Of a DNA stretch of 64,000 nucleotides, positions 10,799 through 22,511 are shown piece by piece. Made by a program: the position numbers and the translations under genes. Each line of letters starts with the position of its first letter. Within the stretch, counting starts at the first letter, position 1. The notes beneath the pieces were generated by a model that was not told the DNA's origin, did no database searches, and saw nothing but the letters and a program-made list of their open reading frames with translations. Source of the DNA: Cheilinus undulatus (lineage: Eukaryota > Chordata > Actinopteri > Labriformes > Labridae); the NCBI RefSeq assembly GCF_018320785.1, contig NC_054867.1:31685855-31749854 (forward strand). Direction: 5' to 3'.

Positions 10799-13700
10799 AT
10801 GGTAGGTAAACTTGTGTTTCTGAGTCTCTGGGTCTTTCACCTGTCCTGTTGTTTATTCATCCCTTACTATACGTGTTTATCACAGTTTTATATTGCTGTA
10901 TATATTTGTTCACTGGTCTCTAGCTCCTGTTCTTTCTCTTGGTCTTCTTCCCTCTCTCTGTGTGTCTAGCAACAACCTACCTTGTGTTTATCATTTCAAC
11001 AGTTTGTGTTAGTCTGTCTCTGCCAAAGAAAGCATGATGCTGTTTTTCTTTCAGATAAACATAAAGGACCTTGTAAACTATTATCAACACTGTATGTACA
11101 TTATTTAAACATTGAGGGTGGTGGCACACAATACCATAAAAAAAAACAGATTTATAGACTCAATTACCTACATACTAATGAATTTCTGTAAAAATTTCAG
11201 ACAAATATATCCACTTCTTTTCAATCTGCTTTGGTCTGGGATGGAGTACGGCTCTCTACAGCCCCTTCCGCCGTAAGTCCACTCATAAAATCTACTTACA
11301 GCCATTTCAAATAATCTAACTAAAACTCACATACAGTAATTCAATGGTGTTTTTGTATCATTTCAGCTGTAAGCGCGCCAGCTGTTGTGGGTGCCGGTTT
11401 CACCTTACTGTTTGAGTTTGCAAGCCTGATTTTAGGTAAGCTGAACTCTATATGACACAAATAGTCATTGCTGTCTTATTTATTACAATGAGGTGTTATT
11501 TTTCATTTTTTGAATGCTAAACATGTCATTTGAGAGTATGTTGCATTTGTTTTGGTGAAGAAATGATGACATCAGTGTTTATCTGTATGTTTCCTTTCAG
11601 ACAAAGAACCCCACACTAAGAAATGTAAAGGCGTTCCCTATGACAGAGGAGGTACATGTTCACTAAATCAATTACATATAATGTGTTCACTGCGTTATTA
11701 AGCCTACTTTTATTACTATATTATTGTGGGACATTTTTCTGAAAGCAATTTTTTTATTTCTTTTAATATTGTATTGATGGAAACTTACACACACTTTTGT
11801 AGTACCTGTTATGTTGACAACAATAATATTGCATTGTACTGTATATTATATTATACTTTAGCACTTTGTTGTTAACCTATATATATTAATAATCGTTAAC
11901 ATGTTTCATTTGAACTGGATGTTTTCTTTATTGATATCTTAGCCCAGTTGATTTCAGCTGTTAGATTGAGAACCAAAAGTCGGTTGCAGAGATGTTTCCA
12001 GTTATCTTGAAATAACTTGACAGTGTGTGAATTTGTCTAGATCATTGGTTCTCAGCTGATGGGTTCGGGACCCAAAAGTGGGTCGCGGAGCAGTTCTTAG
12101 TGGGTCATGACTAGGTGTCTGAAAAATAAAATGGTGGCAAAAGTATTTGATCAAAATTCTAACCAATTTATCTGCTCTTCTTGCAATAAATGTCTACTTT
12201 TCTCATGAGGCAATTTCAAAAGTTCTCTGGAAAATTGCCAAAAATTGACACATGATGATGGGGAAAGGGGGTATAGAATTTGTCAGTTTTGTCCCTTTTC
12301 TTTTTTATATCAGGTAAATATATATATTCAGTTAACTAAACACATGTTGTTGAAAATTTTTTGGAAACGTGAGTCAGGATCTGTTGCAAGACAGACTGGT
12401 TGGTCCTGAGGCCGGATCAGAGAACCACTGGTCTAGATCTTTTGAGAGCAACTAAAACTTGCATTTTATCAAGGGAAACAATAAAGCATATGTATTCATG
12501 TCTTCTCAGGGCTCCTGTAATTACAGTGGCAAGAAAAAGTATTTGATCCATTTGAAATTAGAAAAGCACTCAGAGACCGCAGACCTCCGCCATTAGCCCT
12601 ATCTCCCAATAGTAAAGAATCCTTTAAAAAAAATTCCTGGATCCAGACGGGAACCAGGATCACTCCCAAAATCTAATCAGTTCTTCCTTATGCCATTTCT
12701 GACATTTCCTGAAAATTTCATGAAAATCTGTCCGTAACTTTTTGAGTTATGTTGCTAACAAACAAACTAACTAACTAACAAACCCTGCCAATCACATAAC
12801 CTCCTTGGCGGAGATAATTATCTAGTTTTCTGCATTAATTGCTCATCAAATGTGATCTGCTATGGGTTGCACCCGCAAGTTCTAACTTATGACAAAGTTT
12901 ACGCTCTCCTATCTGCAGTTAGCATACGTTATTTTTAGCCGTTAGCATCTGTAGAAAACAAAATGCTTTTCATTGATTGGTTACAGTAAGAGAAAGTATC
13001 ATATCTGCAACAATATTTTAGTTAGTTTGGATGTAAACTAGTTAAGATCAACCTTAGGTCTCTGTGGTGCAACTGAACAATGACACAACTTAAGTAAGAA
13101 CTTAACTTGTTTCACCGTAGGGTTTAGGATAGACTTTACATCATAACTTAAAACAGAACTTACACATAGCTGGTGCAACAGGTTACTGGTCTGCACCTAA
13201 GTCACAAGTATGGACAAACACAATGTGCTTAACCTAATACCACACCAGTGGTTCATGAACCCTGGAGTTAATAACTGGTTGAACCTCTTTCGGCAGTAAT
13301 AACCTCAGCCAATCACTTCTGGTAGCTGCTAATCAGACCTACACAACATTCAGGATGAATTCTGGACCATTTTTCCTGACAGAACTGCTTCAGCTCACCC
13401 ATACTCTTAGGATGTCTGGTGTGAACGGCTCTTTTGAGGTCTTCTCACAGCATCGCTATTGGATTCAGGTCTGCTGTAGTAGATTTACTTTCATTATTAG
13501 AGTCATTGTCCTGCAGCATCACCCATCTTCTTCTGAGTCTCAGCCGGCGGGCAGCCACCAAACGTTATTCTGTAGGATACCTTGATAAACTTGGGAATTT
13601 ATTTACCTCTCAATGATTGCAAGTGGCCCCAAATCCTGACGCTCTTTCCAATGTACTCCACTGTGGAGATGATATTCTCATGTTAGTATGCAGTAACCTT

Positions 13701-15202
13701 TTTTACATATGTAGAGCTGTGTGTTCTTCCAAAATAACTTAACCTTAGTTTCATCAGTCCACAAAACATTTTCCCAGTAGTGTTGTATAGTATCAAGGTG
13801 CTCCTTGAACTCATGAACAGAGATGCTGACTTGTTCAAATGATTCCTTTAAGAGAGCCTTTCCAGGGGTGGGGGGTTTAAGAGCCTTAAGCTCTTACTCT
13901 AGGGTTCTTTTTATACCTTTTTGAGCATTCTGTCTTGTACCCTTATAGTCCACCTGGCTGGACACCATCTTCTAGGGAGAGTAGCAACAGTATTGTATCA
14001 TCTTCATTTGTGGACAGTTAGTCTGACTGTAGACTGGTGAATACCTAAAGTCTTTGAGATGGCTTTGTAACCCCTTCCAGTCTTGTGCAACTCAACAATT
14101 CTTGATCAAAGGTTTTTTTGAGATCTCTCTTTTTGCAAGGCGTGGTTCACATCAGCAAATGCTTCTTGTGAAGAAGGAACTCAAAAACTTGTTTTTATAC
14201 TCAAAAAGTGTTTTTATAAGTCACAGAAGCTCTTCACTTGGCTTAAAATCGTGTTTGATTGATTGGACTTCAGATGTGCTAACTCCTGACTAAATTAGGT
14301 CTTTTTGGAGTCTTTCTAAGGGTTCATTTACTTTTTCCAGCATCACTATGAATGATGTTTGTCTATACTTGTGACTTAGATCAGATCACATTTGATGACC
14401 AATTAACGCAGGAAACTAGAGCATTTCAAAGGGTTTGCATACTCTTTCTTGCAACTGTTGCCTTAAACTTGTTTGTTTTGTCCCGTCTCATTTGTTCAGT
14501 CATATACTGTGCATTGTACAGTACTGTACAGTATTGTGCAGTTTGGGCCATCTTAGGCAGCATTTTGGAAATTTCGGGTCACTATTTCTGGTGATGGAGG
14601 CGGTAGTGGGTCCTGAGGCTAGACCAGTTAACAACCTCTGCCTTAGCCAATGCATGTTTTTTAGCTGATCAACTATGCTTTCAAAGTTCCAATGATCAGT
14701 GTTGATTTACTGTAGTTGGAGAATTGCTGGTGCCTGTAGTATACCAAATTTTATACTTCAACAGTTGCATATTCTTCTTATTATGAACTGGTATGACACC
14801 CCCTAACATCCCCTTCTCTCTTTAGATGTTTGCTTCGGATTTCTTTCTGCCCTTCTTGTCGCCATCCTGAACTTGAAATCATATCACGGTAAATTACATG
14901 ACATGGGTAACATAAAAACATACTCTAGGATAGAATAGTCAGTTTTAACATGCTGTTCTTGTCCTAGCTTGCTTTCTGTCTCCTGGATGTGGACTTATAA
15001 TGTTTTCCTTCTGTGGAGCCATACGGAAGTGCAGATCTCTAAGGTAGGAATGCATAAAAAGGAATTTTATGGTACATACTTTGTTCTTATTTTATACAGG
15101 CTGAATTAAGTGTTTGAAAACTGAACTGATGGTATTTGTATGATCTGAGTGTTTTCTTTGTATCAAAGGAAGCTGAGAGAGAGACGGCGTCCTTGGTGGT
15201 AG
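10799..15202 (+). CDS. Small multi-pass membrane protein, family not recognised (7 exons, 123 aa)
   Basis: Assembled from coding exons 10799-10805, 11201-11272, 11367-11435, 11601-11651, 14826-14888, 14968-15043 and 15169-15202 (372 nt including the stop). Every internal border is GT/AG. Phases agree throughout (1,1,1,1,1,2) and no stop interrupts the frame. The start ATG (context ACAGAGATGG) sits in a tiny first coding part, Met-Val plus one base. Hydrophobic segments lie at about residues 6-25, 30-49, 68-83 and 89-106. A polar loop (50-67, rich in Lys, His, Asp) separates the second and third, and the tail is strongly basic and ends Pro-Trp-Trp. The inference is a four-pass, or two-hairpin, membrane protein with a cytosolic basic C-terminus. 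I do not recognise the family. The weakest part is the last intron: without that splice the frame would stop at 15044-15046, after Arg113. A poly(A) signal follows at 15511. Confidence 0.72.
12043..12430. mobile_element. hAT-type MITE, 388 bp, exact target duplication
   Basis: Terminal inverted repeats CATTGGTTCTCAGCTGATGG (left) and CAGTGGTTCTCTGATCCGGC (reverse complement of right) are of the hAT/Charlie type. A perfect 8-bp target-site duplication, GTCTAGAT, lies at 12035-12042 and 12431-12438. The interior is non-coding. It sits in intron 4 of the small membrane-protein gene. Confidence 0.88.
12558..12824 (-). repeat. Dispersed 'CCTCCGCC' repeat, copy nested in Tc1
   Basis: On the minus strand it runs from CTCCGCCAAGGAGG-related sequence to AGTGCTTTTC. 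The same family appears in the opposite orientation at 19,340-20,012, with long matching blocks (for example GTTTGTTAGCAACATAA and CATGAAATTTTCAGGAAATG). It interrupts the Tc1 element, so it inserted later. It is non-coding. Confidence 0.7.
12864..13180. mobile_element. Second small element nested in the Tc1 remnant
   Basis: The left end reads GGTTGCACCCGCAAGTTC. The right end, in reverse complement, reads TGTTGCACCAGCTATGTG with AAGTTCT close behind, which suggests short inverted termini. On both sides the sequence reads as Tc1 interior, so this block is an insertion of about 320 bp. The family was not identified. Confidence 0.45.
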
Positions 15203-15530
15203 ATGGAGTCTGCAACCACACTGGTGTTGACCAAGGAGGTCAAAGACAAGAGTGTTTCATGAAGTTGTATTTTGACTTGGAGATGCATAAATCTATCCGG
15301 AAACAGGGATGTAGAGTGAGGGGTTGAATAATTTACTGAACAAATAGTACAGAGAAACAATACTGTTGTTAAAGCTACTGTGAGAAGTTTTAAGTTTGTG
15401 AGAAACCGACTGAAATGAAATGAATACTGATGTCTCCTTGTCATCAGCTGAAGCAACAAATATTTCTTGGCTATTTTTCATGCTCGTAATCACTGACATG
15501 GAGAAGGGGCAATAAAAATGACTTATAGTA
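15203..15530 (+). other. Putative 3' UTR of the small membrane-protein gene
   Basis: Non-coding sequence from the stop at 15200-15202 to an AATAAA hexamer at 15511-15516. This is the first canonical poly(A) signal downstream. The end position is inferred. Confidence 0.45.
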
Positions 15531-17300
15531 TTCTGTATGAACATGTTTAGTTGACATTTTTCACAGCAAAGATGTAAGTTATATGTGTACCTGCTGAAAA
15601 CAACAGAATGGGATTTTCAGCAGAGACCATCCTTAAGCTTTAACAGGACAAGAAAGCAGGCAGCAGGAATTGAAGGTACTATCTTGATCATGGGGGCGCT
15701 AAAAGTCAGTATAAACTGCAATTTCAAAATCAAAAATCCACTACCTCAAAATATTAGACTATCAAAAAAAGCAGTCCAAAAATAGGATTTTTTTCTACAG
15801 AAATGTTGACTTTTTGGAAAATCATGCTCATTTATGCACTTATTACTTGATTGGAGCTCCTTTTACACGTATTTCTACATCTATGTGACATGGCGTGGAG
15901 TCATGACTCTGGATTTGATAAAGCACAGTGGACCAGCAGCAGCAGATGACATGACACCCTAAACCACCACTGACTGTAGAAACTGAAAACACTGGAATTC
16001 AAGCACTTTGGACTCTGCTCCTCTTCCTCCAGACTCTGGGACCTTGATTTACAAATGAAATTCAGAATTTACTTTGATCTTAAAACAGGACTTTGGACTG
16101 TACAACAGTACAGAAGCTTCCCATGGATTTAAGTACACCAACAACTAAATCCCACACTGTAATGATTCAGTCATTACAAGGCTATTTATTGACACAATTA
16201 TTGATAGGTTAGAAAAAATATCTGTTAAATGCAGCTGCTCAGAGGCTGACACATGAGATTGACGGTACCATGCTGAAGTGTTTTACAAATTTTTTGTTTG
16301 TGTGTGTTAACTGGATAAGATGGTATTGTTAAATAAGGTACTGATAACTGAGGAGTAAATGTGCAGCATTTCCTTCCTGGAAGACTGGTACATACTGAAT
16401 CTAGCTGATCATAGCTGAGTCAATGCACCCCCTCTGGTCTGAGAATGAGCTCTTAACCTTGAAGTACAGAATACTCAAGAATAGGACAAAAAGAGACATC
16501 ACAGTCTTTGTACCATAGAGCTGATGAATGAGCTTTGATGGTTCAGTTTGAATGTGGCACTCTGCACTTTATTGAAAATGCTGACAGTCCTCTCATAGAA
16601 TCATGCAGTGCTTTAATGATGCATTTAAATGATGTAATTTATTGATTTGATGTTTTGTTATTATGTGGTAACCAGTGTGGAAGTTCATGTCTTGTATTTG
16701 TGTTTTTTATGCTCTTAGTGCAAGACAAATTCCCCAAAGGGGAAATAAAGGATCCGTTCATTCATACATTCATTCATTCATTCATTCAACATGCTTAACA
16801 ATGCAAATATTCCATTAGTAGTAAGTCACACATTAACTCGGTTTTCATGATGCAACTTATTGAACTACTTCATCCTGCTAGACAGAAATCACCTACAAAC
16901 TATTTATTCAAGTTCAATATTTTTCATAAATAAAATAGAGAAAAAGGTCTCATCTGGGATTAAATTATGTAAAGACCGTTTTGAGAAGTAATCACACAAA
17001 AAGTAGCTTACTTTAGCATTGTTAGCTTTAGCTAAAGCTAACAAAAGTTTGCTTGCTACATAATTTTCATTACTACACAAGCCAATGTAGCTAAGTTAGT
17101 TATAGCAATGTGGGTTGTAGCAAACATAGCAACATTGATAATGTATATATGTAGCTTACATAGCTGCTTTATGTGCTCAGCTTTAGATATGTTACGTTGT
17201 TGCTTTGTTATGTATATATGTTATGTTGCTTTAGCACTGAGTTTTAGCAAACATTGAGAAAGGGACAGATAAAGAGAAAAGGACAAACTCTCTTAGACAC
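15531..17300. other. Intergenic stretch between convergent genes
   Basis: No gene was recognised. Contents include a (TTCA)n microsatellite near 16,760-16,790 and a short palindromic block rich in TTAGC/GCTAA at about 17,018-17,044. The small membrane-protein gene and the transketolase gene converge here with their 3' ends. Confidence 0.4.
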
Positions 17301-18150
17301 AGTTTCAAATGCAGAGGGCTTTATTACATGAAAGTAAGGTACATACAAAATTTCAAGTAACAAAGAAAGTGTTGTTCTTGGGTTCACAAGTCAGATGTCA
17401 CTCTACCTTTACACTCACAGTCTCCTCTCTTCAGCACTTAAGGGGCTGTCAGTCCCTCCACCTTAAGTTTTACAAAAGACGATGCCACTATCATCACACT
17501 GCTGCTCCTCTCCAGTTGTACGGCTTGCACAAACAAACATGGAGGTGTGTAGGTAGATGGAAACATACAGTGCTGAAGAGAAATTATGTAACTATTAAAA
17601 GCACAACAGTTTACATAGTCTTAAGATGTGATTTTAAGTGACTGCTCTTTATGACCTACCTACATTTGTTTGATTTTTTTCCCCACTACCTTCTACAAAA
17701 CAACAATTGAGCTGGTTTCTCTCTGACACTGTGGTCATGATAAACACTGACTTTAAAGCTAGGCCCCACCCAGTAAATTAAGGGCTACATCAGAACAATA
17801 TAAAAACATTTCCAGATGAATCAAAGAGCTTTTAAAAAACACACATACAAGAGCATCACATAGTATGATTATTACTGCCACGTTTGAATTTCTGAATGAT
17901 GAGGATATGTGCATATCTCTGTCCTTTTGTGTGAGGTGATAGATGCTTAAAAGAAGGGTCAAAAAGGTGGAAATCTACTTCAAAGTGTACGACACATAAT
18001 CACATTACTTCAGTACACACTTAGGGGCATTCACAGTAAAGGATTTTTTTTTTTTAAGAGCTGGGTATCATGTGAATCAAAAACTTACTCGACTGATAAT
18101 CCTCAGCTGCAAGGAAGTGATGAGACAGGTGGGTGGGGCAAGGAGGAAAG
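17300..18150 (-). other. Putative 3' UTR of the transketolase gene
   Basis: Sequence following the stop codon at 18153-18151 on the minus strand. The first AATAAA on that strand lies at 17325-17320. That gives a 3' UTR of about 830 bases if no earlier variant signal is used. This is inference without transcript data. Confidence 0.45.
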
Positions 18151-18338
18151 TTACTTGGCATTGGTAGAGCTGCTGAGCATCTTGCGGACAGCCTGCGCGA
18201 TGGAGTCACGGTCAATGCCGTAGATTTTGAGCAGCTCGTGAGGTTTGCCGCAGCGGGGGACGTGGGACACAGCCAGACGTTGGAGATGAAATCCAGACTC
18301 ATTGACCATAGCTGAGGAAACGGCCTCCCCAAGACCAC
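18151..18338 (-). CDS. tkt: Transketolase coding exon 14 (C-terminus and stop)
   Basis: Residues 568-628 and the stop TAA at 18153-18151. Reads [10 protein letters not shown]ough [11 protein letters not shown]. The last dozen residues (Ser-rich, ending Asn-Ala-Lys) are a little longer than in human. Confidence 0.95.
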
Positions 18339-21300
18339 CTGTAGAAAAATAAATCAAATTTTGAAAGGAAAATCAACTGTAACTGTCATACATCAACATC
18401 AAATTGTTTCATTACTTATGCTGTAATGTAACAGCAGCTTTTACTTTGTGTTTGGTTGAGCTCTTTACATAAAACTTACATACAACTTAAATTTAAGCCT
18501 TTTGTATAGGAATACAAAAATAGATGTTCCTTTTATTGTGGATTCATATGTTGTTTTTATCTTTCCCACAAAAATATGTGTGCAAAAAAGGAAGGGAATA
18601 GTAAGAAATGCCATTACAATTACCCACTTGACTTATTCACGTAATAATCAAATTTTCCAAACTGTGGCTGTCTTGCCCACCATATCACAATTTTTGTCAA
18701 CTCATTCAGACAGACTAAAATGTACTTTTTATCTTATCAATTTAAGATGAATGTCAAGTTTTCAGTTATGTTGTTGTATACTGGTTTTCAGTAATAATAT
18801 CTAATGATAAAGTGCATTATTTTTATGTTTTATTCAATTTTTCACGCATCTAAAGTATTCATCTCTACATTTCATGATTTTCTAACTTAATCTTCAATAT
18901 TAACCATATAAACAAATCTTTTTAAACAAACTAGTATTGTACGGTGGCCCATGAGTACATTTCAAAATTACAAAGTGTGAAACATTTCTACAAAGCTTAA
19001 AGCAAATTTACATTACCCCAAATTGTTATATATTTTAAGAAACAAATGTACAAAAAAGCTCAATACAAAATTACAAAGTCTAAATAACTTTTACAAAACT
19101 TGGTTTGAATTTACAATGTCTGATACAAAATAACAATTTCTGAAAAACTTTTTAAAAAATTACATTTCATGAAAAATTTCAAATAAGAAAAACTACATGT
19201 AATGTAAAACACATAAAGGTAATGCATAAAATGCCAAAAGTACAGAAGCCCTAAAAGGCCTTATATTCACATATACTATTTCCTCCATTTACTCGTGATA
19301 ACGAATCATTTCTGTTGGTTTTCTTGTGATCTTGATTTATTACCTCCGCCAAGGAGGTTATGTAATCGGGTGGGTTTGTCTGTTTGTTAGTTTGTTAGCA
19401 ACATAATTCAAAAAGTTGTAAACGGATTTTCATGAAATTTTCAGGAAATGTCAGAAATGGCATAAGGAAGAACTAATTAGATTTTGGGAGTGATCCAGAT
19501 CACCGTCTGGATTCAGGAATTTTTTTAAGGATTCTGTACTATTGGAAGATAGGGCTAATGGTGGAGGTCTGCGCTGTTACCACTTTACACCAGGAGATGG
19601 CAGACATGAGTAACTTCAACCCCAGCAGCATTTTGGGTGTGTTTCTATTCAAAGTTTTTTTGTTTATAGACTTTGAAAGGAGAAGGAGCGAGGAGACGAG
19701 TCGGAGTGTAACAGAGAGAAAGACAGCCAATTGTAGTGAGAACACTCACAATGCTAGGAGGAATAGAGGAATATTCAGCCCTCTGCCATGACTTCCAGTC
19801 GTCCAGTGAGACCATGGGTGCATCTGTTGGCAACCTCAGCGCAACAAATGCTTTGCCTCACCGTGTTTCTACCCCACTGGGGAGGGAGTAATCGGCAAAT
19901 ACCGTGGTGGGGGGCACATGGGGACAGATCCAGGAATTTTTTTAAAGGATTCTTCAATATTGGGAGATAGTGCTAATGGTGGAGGTCTGCACTCTCCGAG
20001 TGCTTTTCTAGTTTTCGTTGTTATCTTGAGATAAAGCTGGTTTTGTCATGAAAGCAATGTTTGTTTAACTGTGATAATGAGTTAATTTATCCTGTTATTA
20101 CGGGAAAACTGAGTAAGTAATATATATGTGAATACATGGCCTTTTAGGGCTTCTGTACAAAAGTCACCTGAGTTTCAAGTTTTAAAAAAGTGTTTCAGGC
20201 TTTGTCATCTTTTATCTGACTTTTAAAATTTGTTTCAAGTTTTTTTTTGTTAAAGTGTCTCAGACTGTGTATTTTTTTTATCTGACTTTGTTAAATCTGT
20301 TTCAAGTTTTGTGGAAGTGCTTCAGGCTTTTTTTATTTTGTACTGGACTTCCTGGCCACTGTAGTATTGCTTATAGATTAGCTGTTAAATTAACAAAGGA
20401 GCAGCATAAAGTAACTGAGGATTATGCTGTTTTTTTTTTTTCCAAAATGAACAGCATAAAACCACCATCTGATGGAGATGACCACTATCTAGCTTAAAAG
20501 ACTTAAACTAGCTTTTTTGAACACAAAAAATCTTAACGGGAAAAAAACTTTCTGAGGTTTTTAAGCCAGGTGAGCAGGACAAATTTGGCACTATTGCTTT
20601 CTGACTGTGTAGGGTGTTTCTAGAAATCAATGGTGAAATAAGTTTTCAACGTGCTCTGATAAATATGTTTAAATTTAGTACTTATTGGGCTCTTTTGCAT
20701 TGTGAGCATCCTTCCTCTTTACTCATATTCATAAACAATATTTAGTAAGAATGAAAAAATTGAAAATCAGCTTAGGTATAATATCTGATTAAACGTATGC
20801 AACAAAGGACAGCTGTTAGCTGAACAGTGCATGTGGGGCGTCTGCTCTACCTCCCAAGCCCCCCCAACATACTTCAAAATGTATCCCTGATTTTTATTAC
20901 AGACATTTTTGGAGGATTTTTTTTTACCTTTATTGATGGAGAAGAAAGAGGAAAGTGAATAGATAGTAAACAGGGACAAGAGGGTGGGGAGAGACATGAC
21001 GGACAGGTGCCACAGGCCGGACTTTGCGCGCAACTCGTCCACAAGGCCTTCTGTGCTCCATGTCCCTGATTTTAAATTTTATTCTGATGTCCCCTAACAT
21101 GTTGGGAAATGGGGAATAAAGTGAAATAAGTGGAAACTAAACTTAAAACAAGCACCTTAAAGGAAAAGAAACCATTACAAACAGGTTCAATCCTAGTATG
21201 TTAGCACTATATCACTGTCTGATTCTTATGTAAACTGAATGAGATACCTAACATCTAACTGATGCCCAGTACCCTTTGTCTAATGGTGTCCATGCCATCA

Positions 21301-22479
21301 GCCTTCCTCTCTCCCTCACAGACACGGGGCCTGGCTGTCTGTGCTATCTAGGTCACAGAGAGCCCCACGGGCACACGCTCAGTTAAGGAAATCTGACAGC
21401 ACTCTGCCTCTCTGACTCTCACACTTACAAAAATGCACCACAAAACCAATACCTTGTCTGCACACAACAGTCAGCCTCCCATCAGCCAATAAGCGAACGC
21501 CACCGCACTGCGCTCTTTCACTGAACCAATGAAAATGTGCCACCGCAACACACCCGACATCGCAGGCCAATGATTGGGCTCCAGCTGCATCACACTGAGG
21601 AGCTTGTTGCTGCTCGGTTGGTGGTGGCCATGCATTATGTAGAAGCTGAACACAGTATGAGCGACTTTACTGCAGACCTACCTTCATAGTAGTGGTCCTC
21701 CACAGTGAGGAGGCGTCCTCTGGTGGCACGTGTGTGGTCCATGATGGTTTTCACATCCAGGGGTTTGATAGTGAAGGGGTCGATGACCCTGACTGAGATC
21801 CTCTCTGGAATGTCAGGTATTGTAGGTGAGAATCCTTACGTAATAGATGATACTATAATTTACATTGCTGCAACTGAAAGATGCTGTTATAAAAGTTTTA
21901 GCTGGTTTGGACACAGACTTAATTTAATATGAGGCATCTTTATGAGCTAAAAATAGCCAGCAATACCATCAATAACAAGACTGTTTTTTTTAGAATAATG
22001 TCTGAAAAGTCTGCCTGAAAGAGAGACTTTTTTGTTTGAAAGTATGGCTAGCGTGTAAATGACAGGATCAGATAAGAGGGACAAGCTTGCCAACAAGGGG
22101 TGCTAAAATCAACATAGGCCAAAAGTTTCTCACAGGAGTTTTAAGATAGCAGCTGCAAGGTCAGGATGTTCATAATAATAATGAATCTAATACATGAATG
22201 TTCTTTTTTTACCCCTTAAAACACAATTTAATGCTAAAGAAATTAACTCACAATCACCATAATGCATATCATATACAATATGACAATTAATGAATGAAAC
22301 ACCACAGTGAAAAAGCACAAATACCAGTTTTATTTACTAAAAAGTACAGGTATTTTTCTGATCAGTAAAGGATCCATTCTGTTAGAGAGAATCTCAGAAG
22401 CACTGGTTTAATGCTCAGAACTGTGAGAGCAAACATGGAAGAGTTTTGAAATTGCAATCATAAAATTTAAAGCTCCTAT

Positions 22480-22511
<32 letters not shown>

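Larger units (their letters stand above)
12523..14458 (-). mobile_element. Degenerate Tc1/mariner element with two nested insertions
   Basis: The left end CAGTGGCAAGAAAAAGTAT and the right end (reverse complement CAGTTGCAAGAAAGAGTATG) are terminal repeats of a common fish Tc1-like element. Between about 13,190 and 14,340 the minus strand resembles a Tc1 transposase gene, but frameshifts and stops break it throughout. Its 5'-most interior is interrupted by a 267-bp repeat (12,558-12,824) and by a second element (12,864-13,180). It lies in intron 4 of the small membrane-protein gene. It is not functional. Confidence 0.75.
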
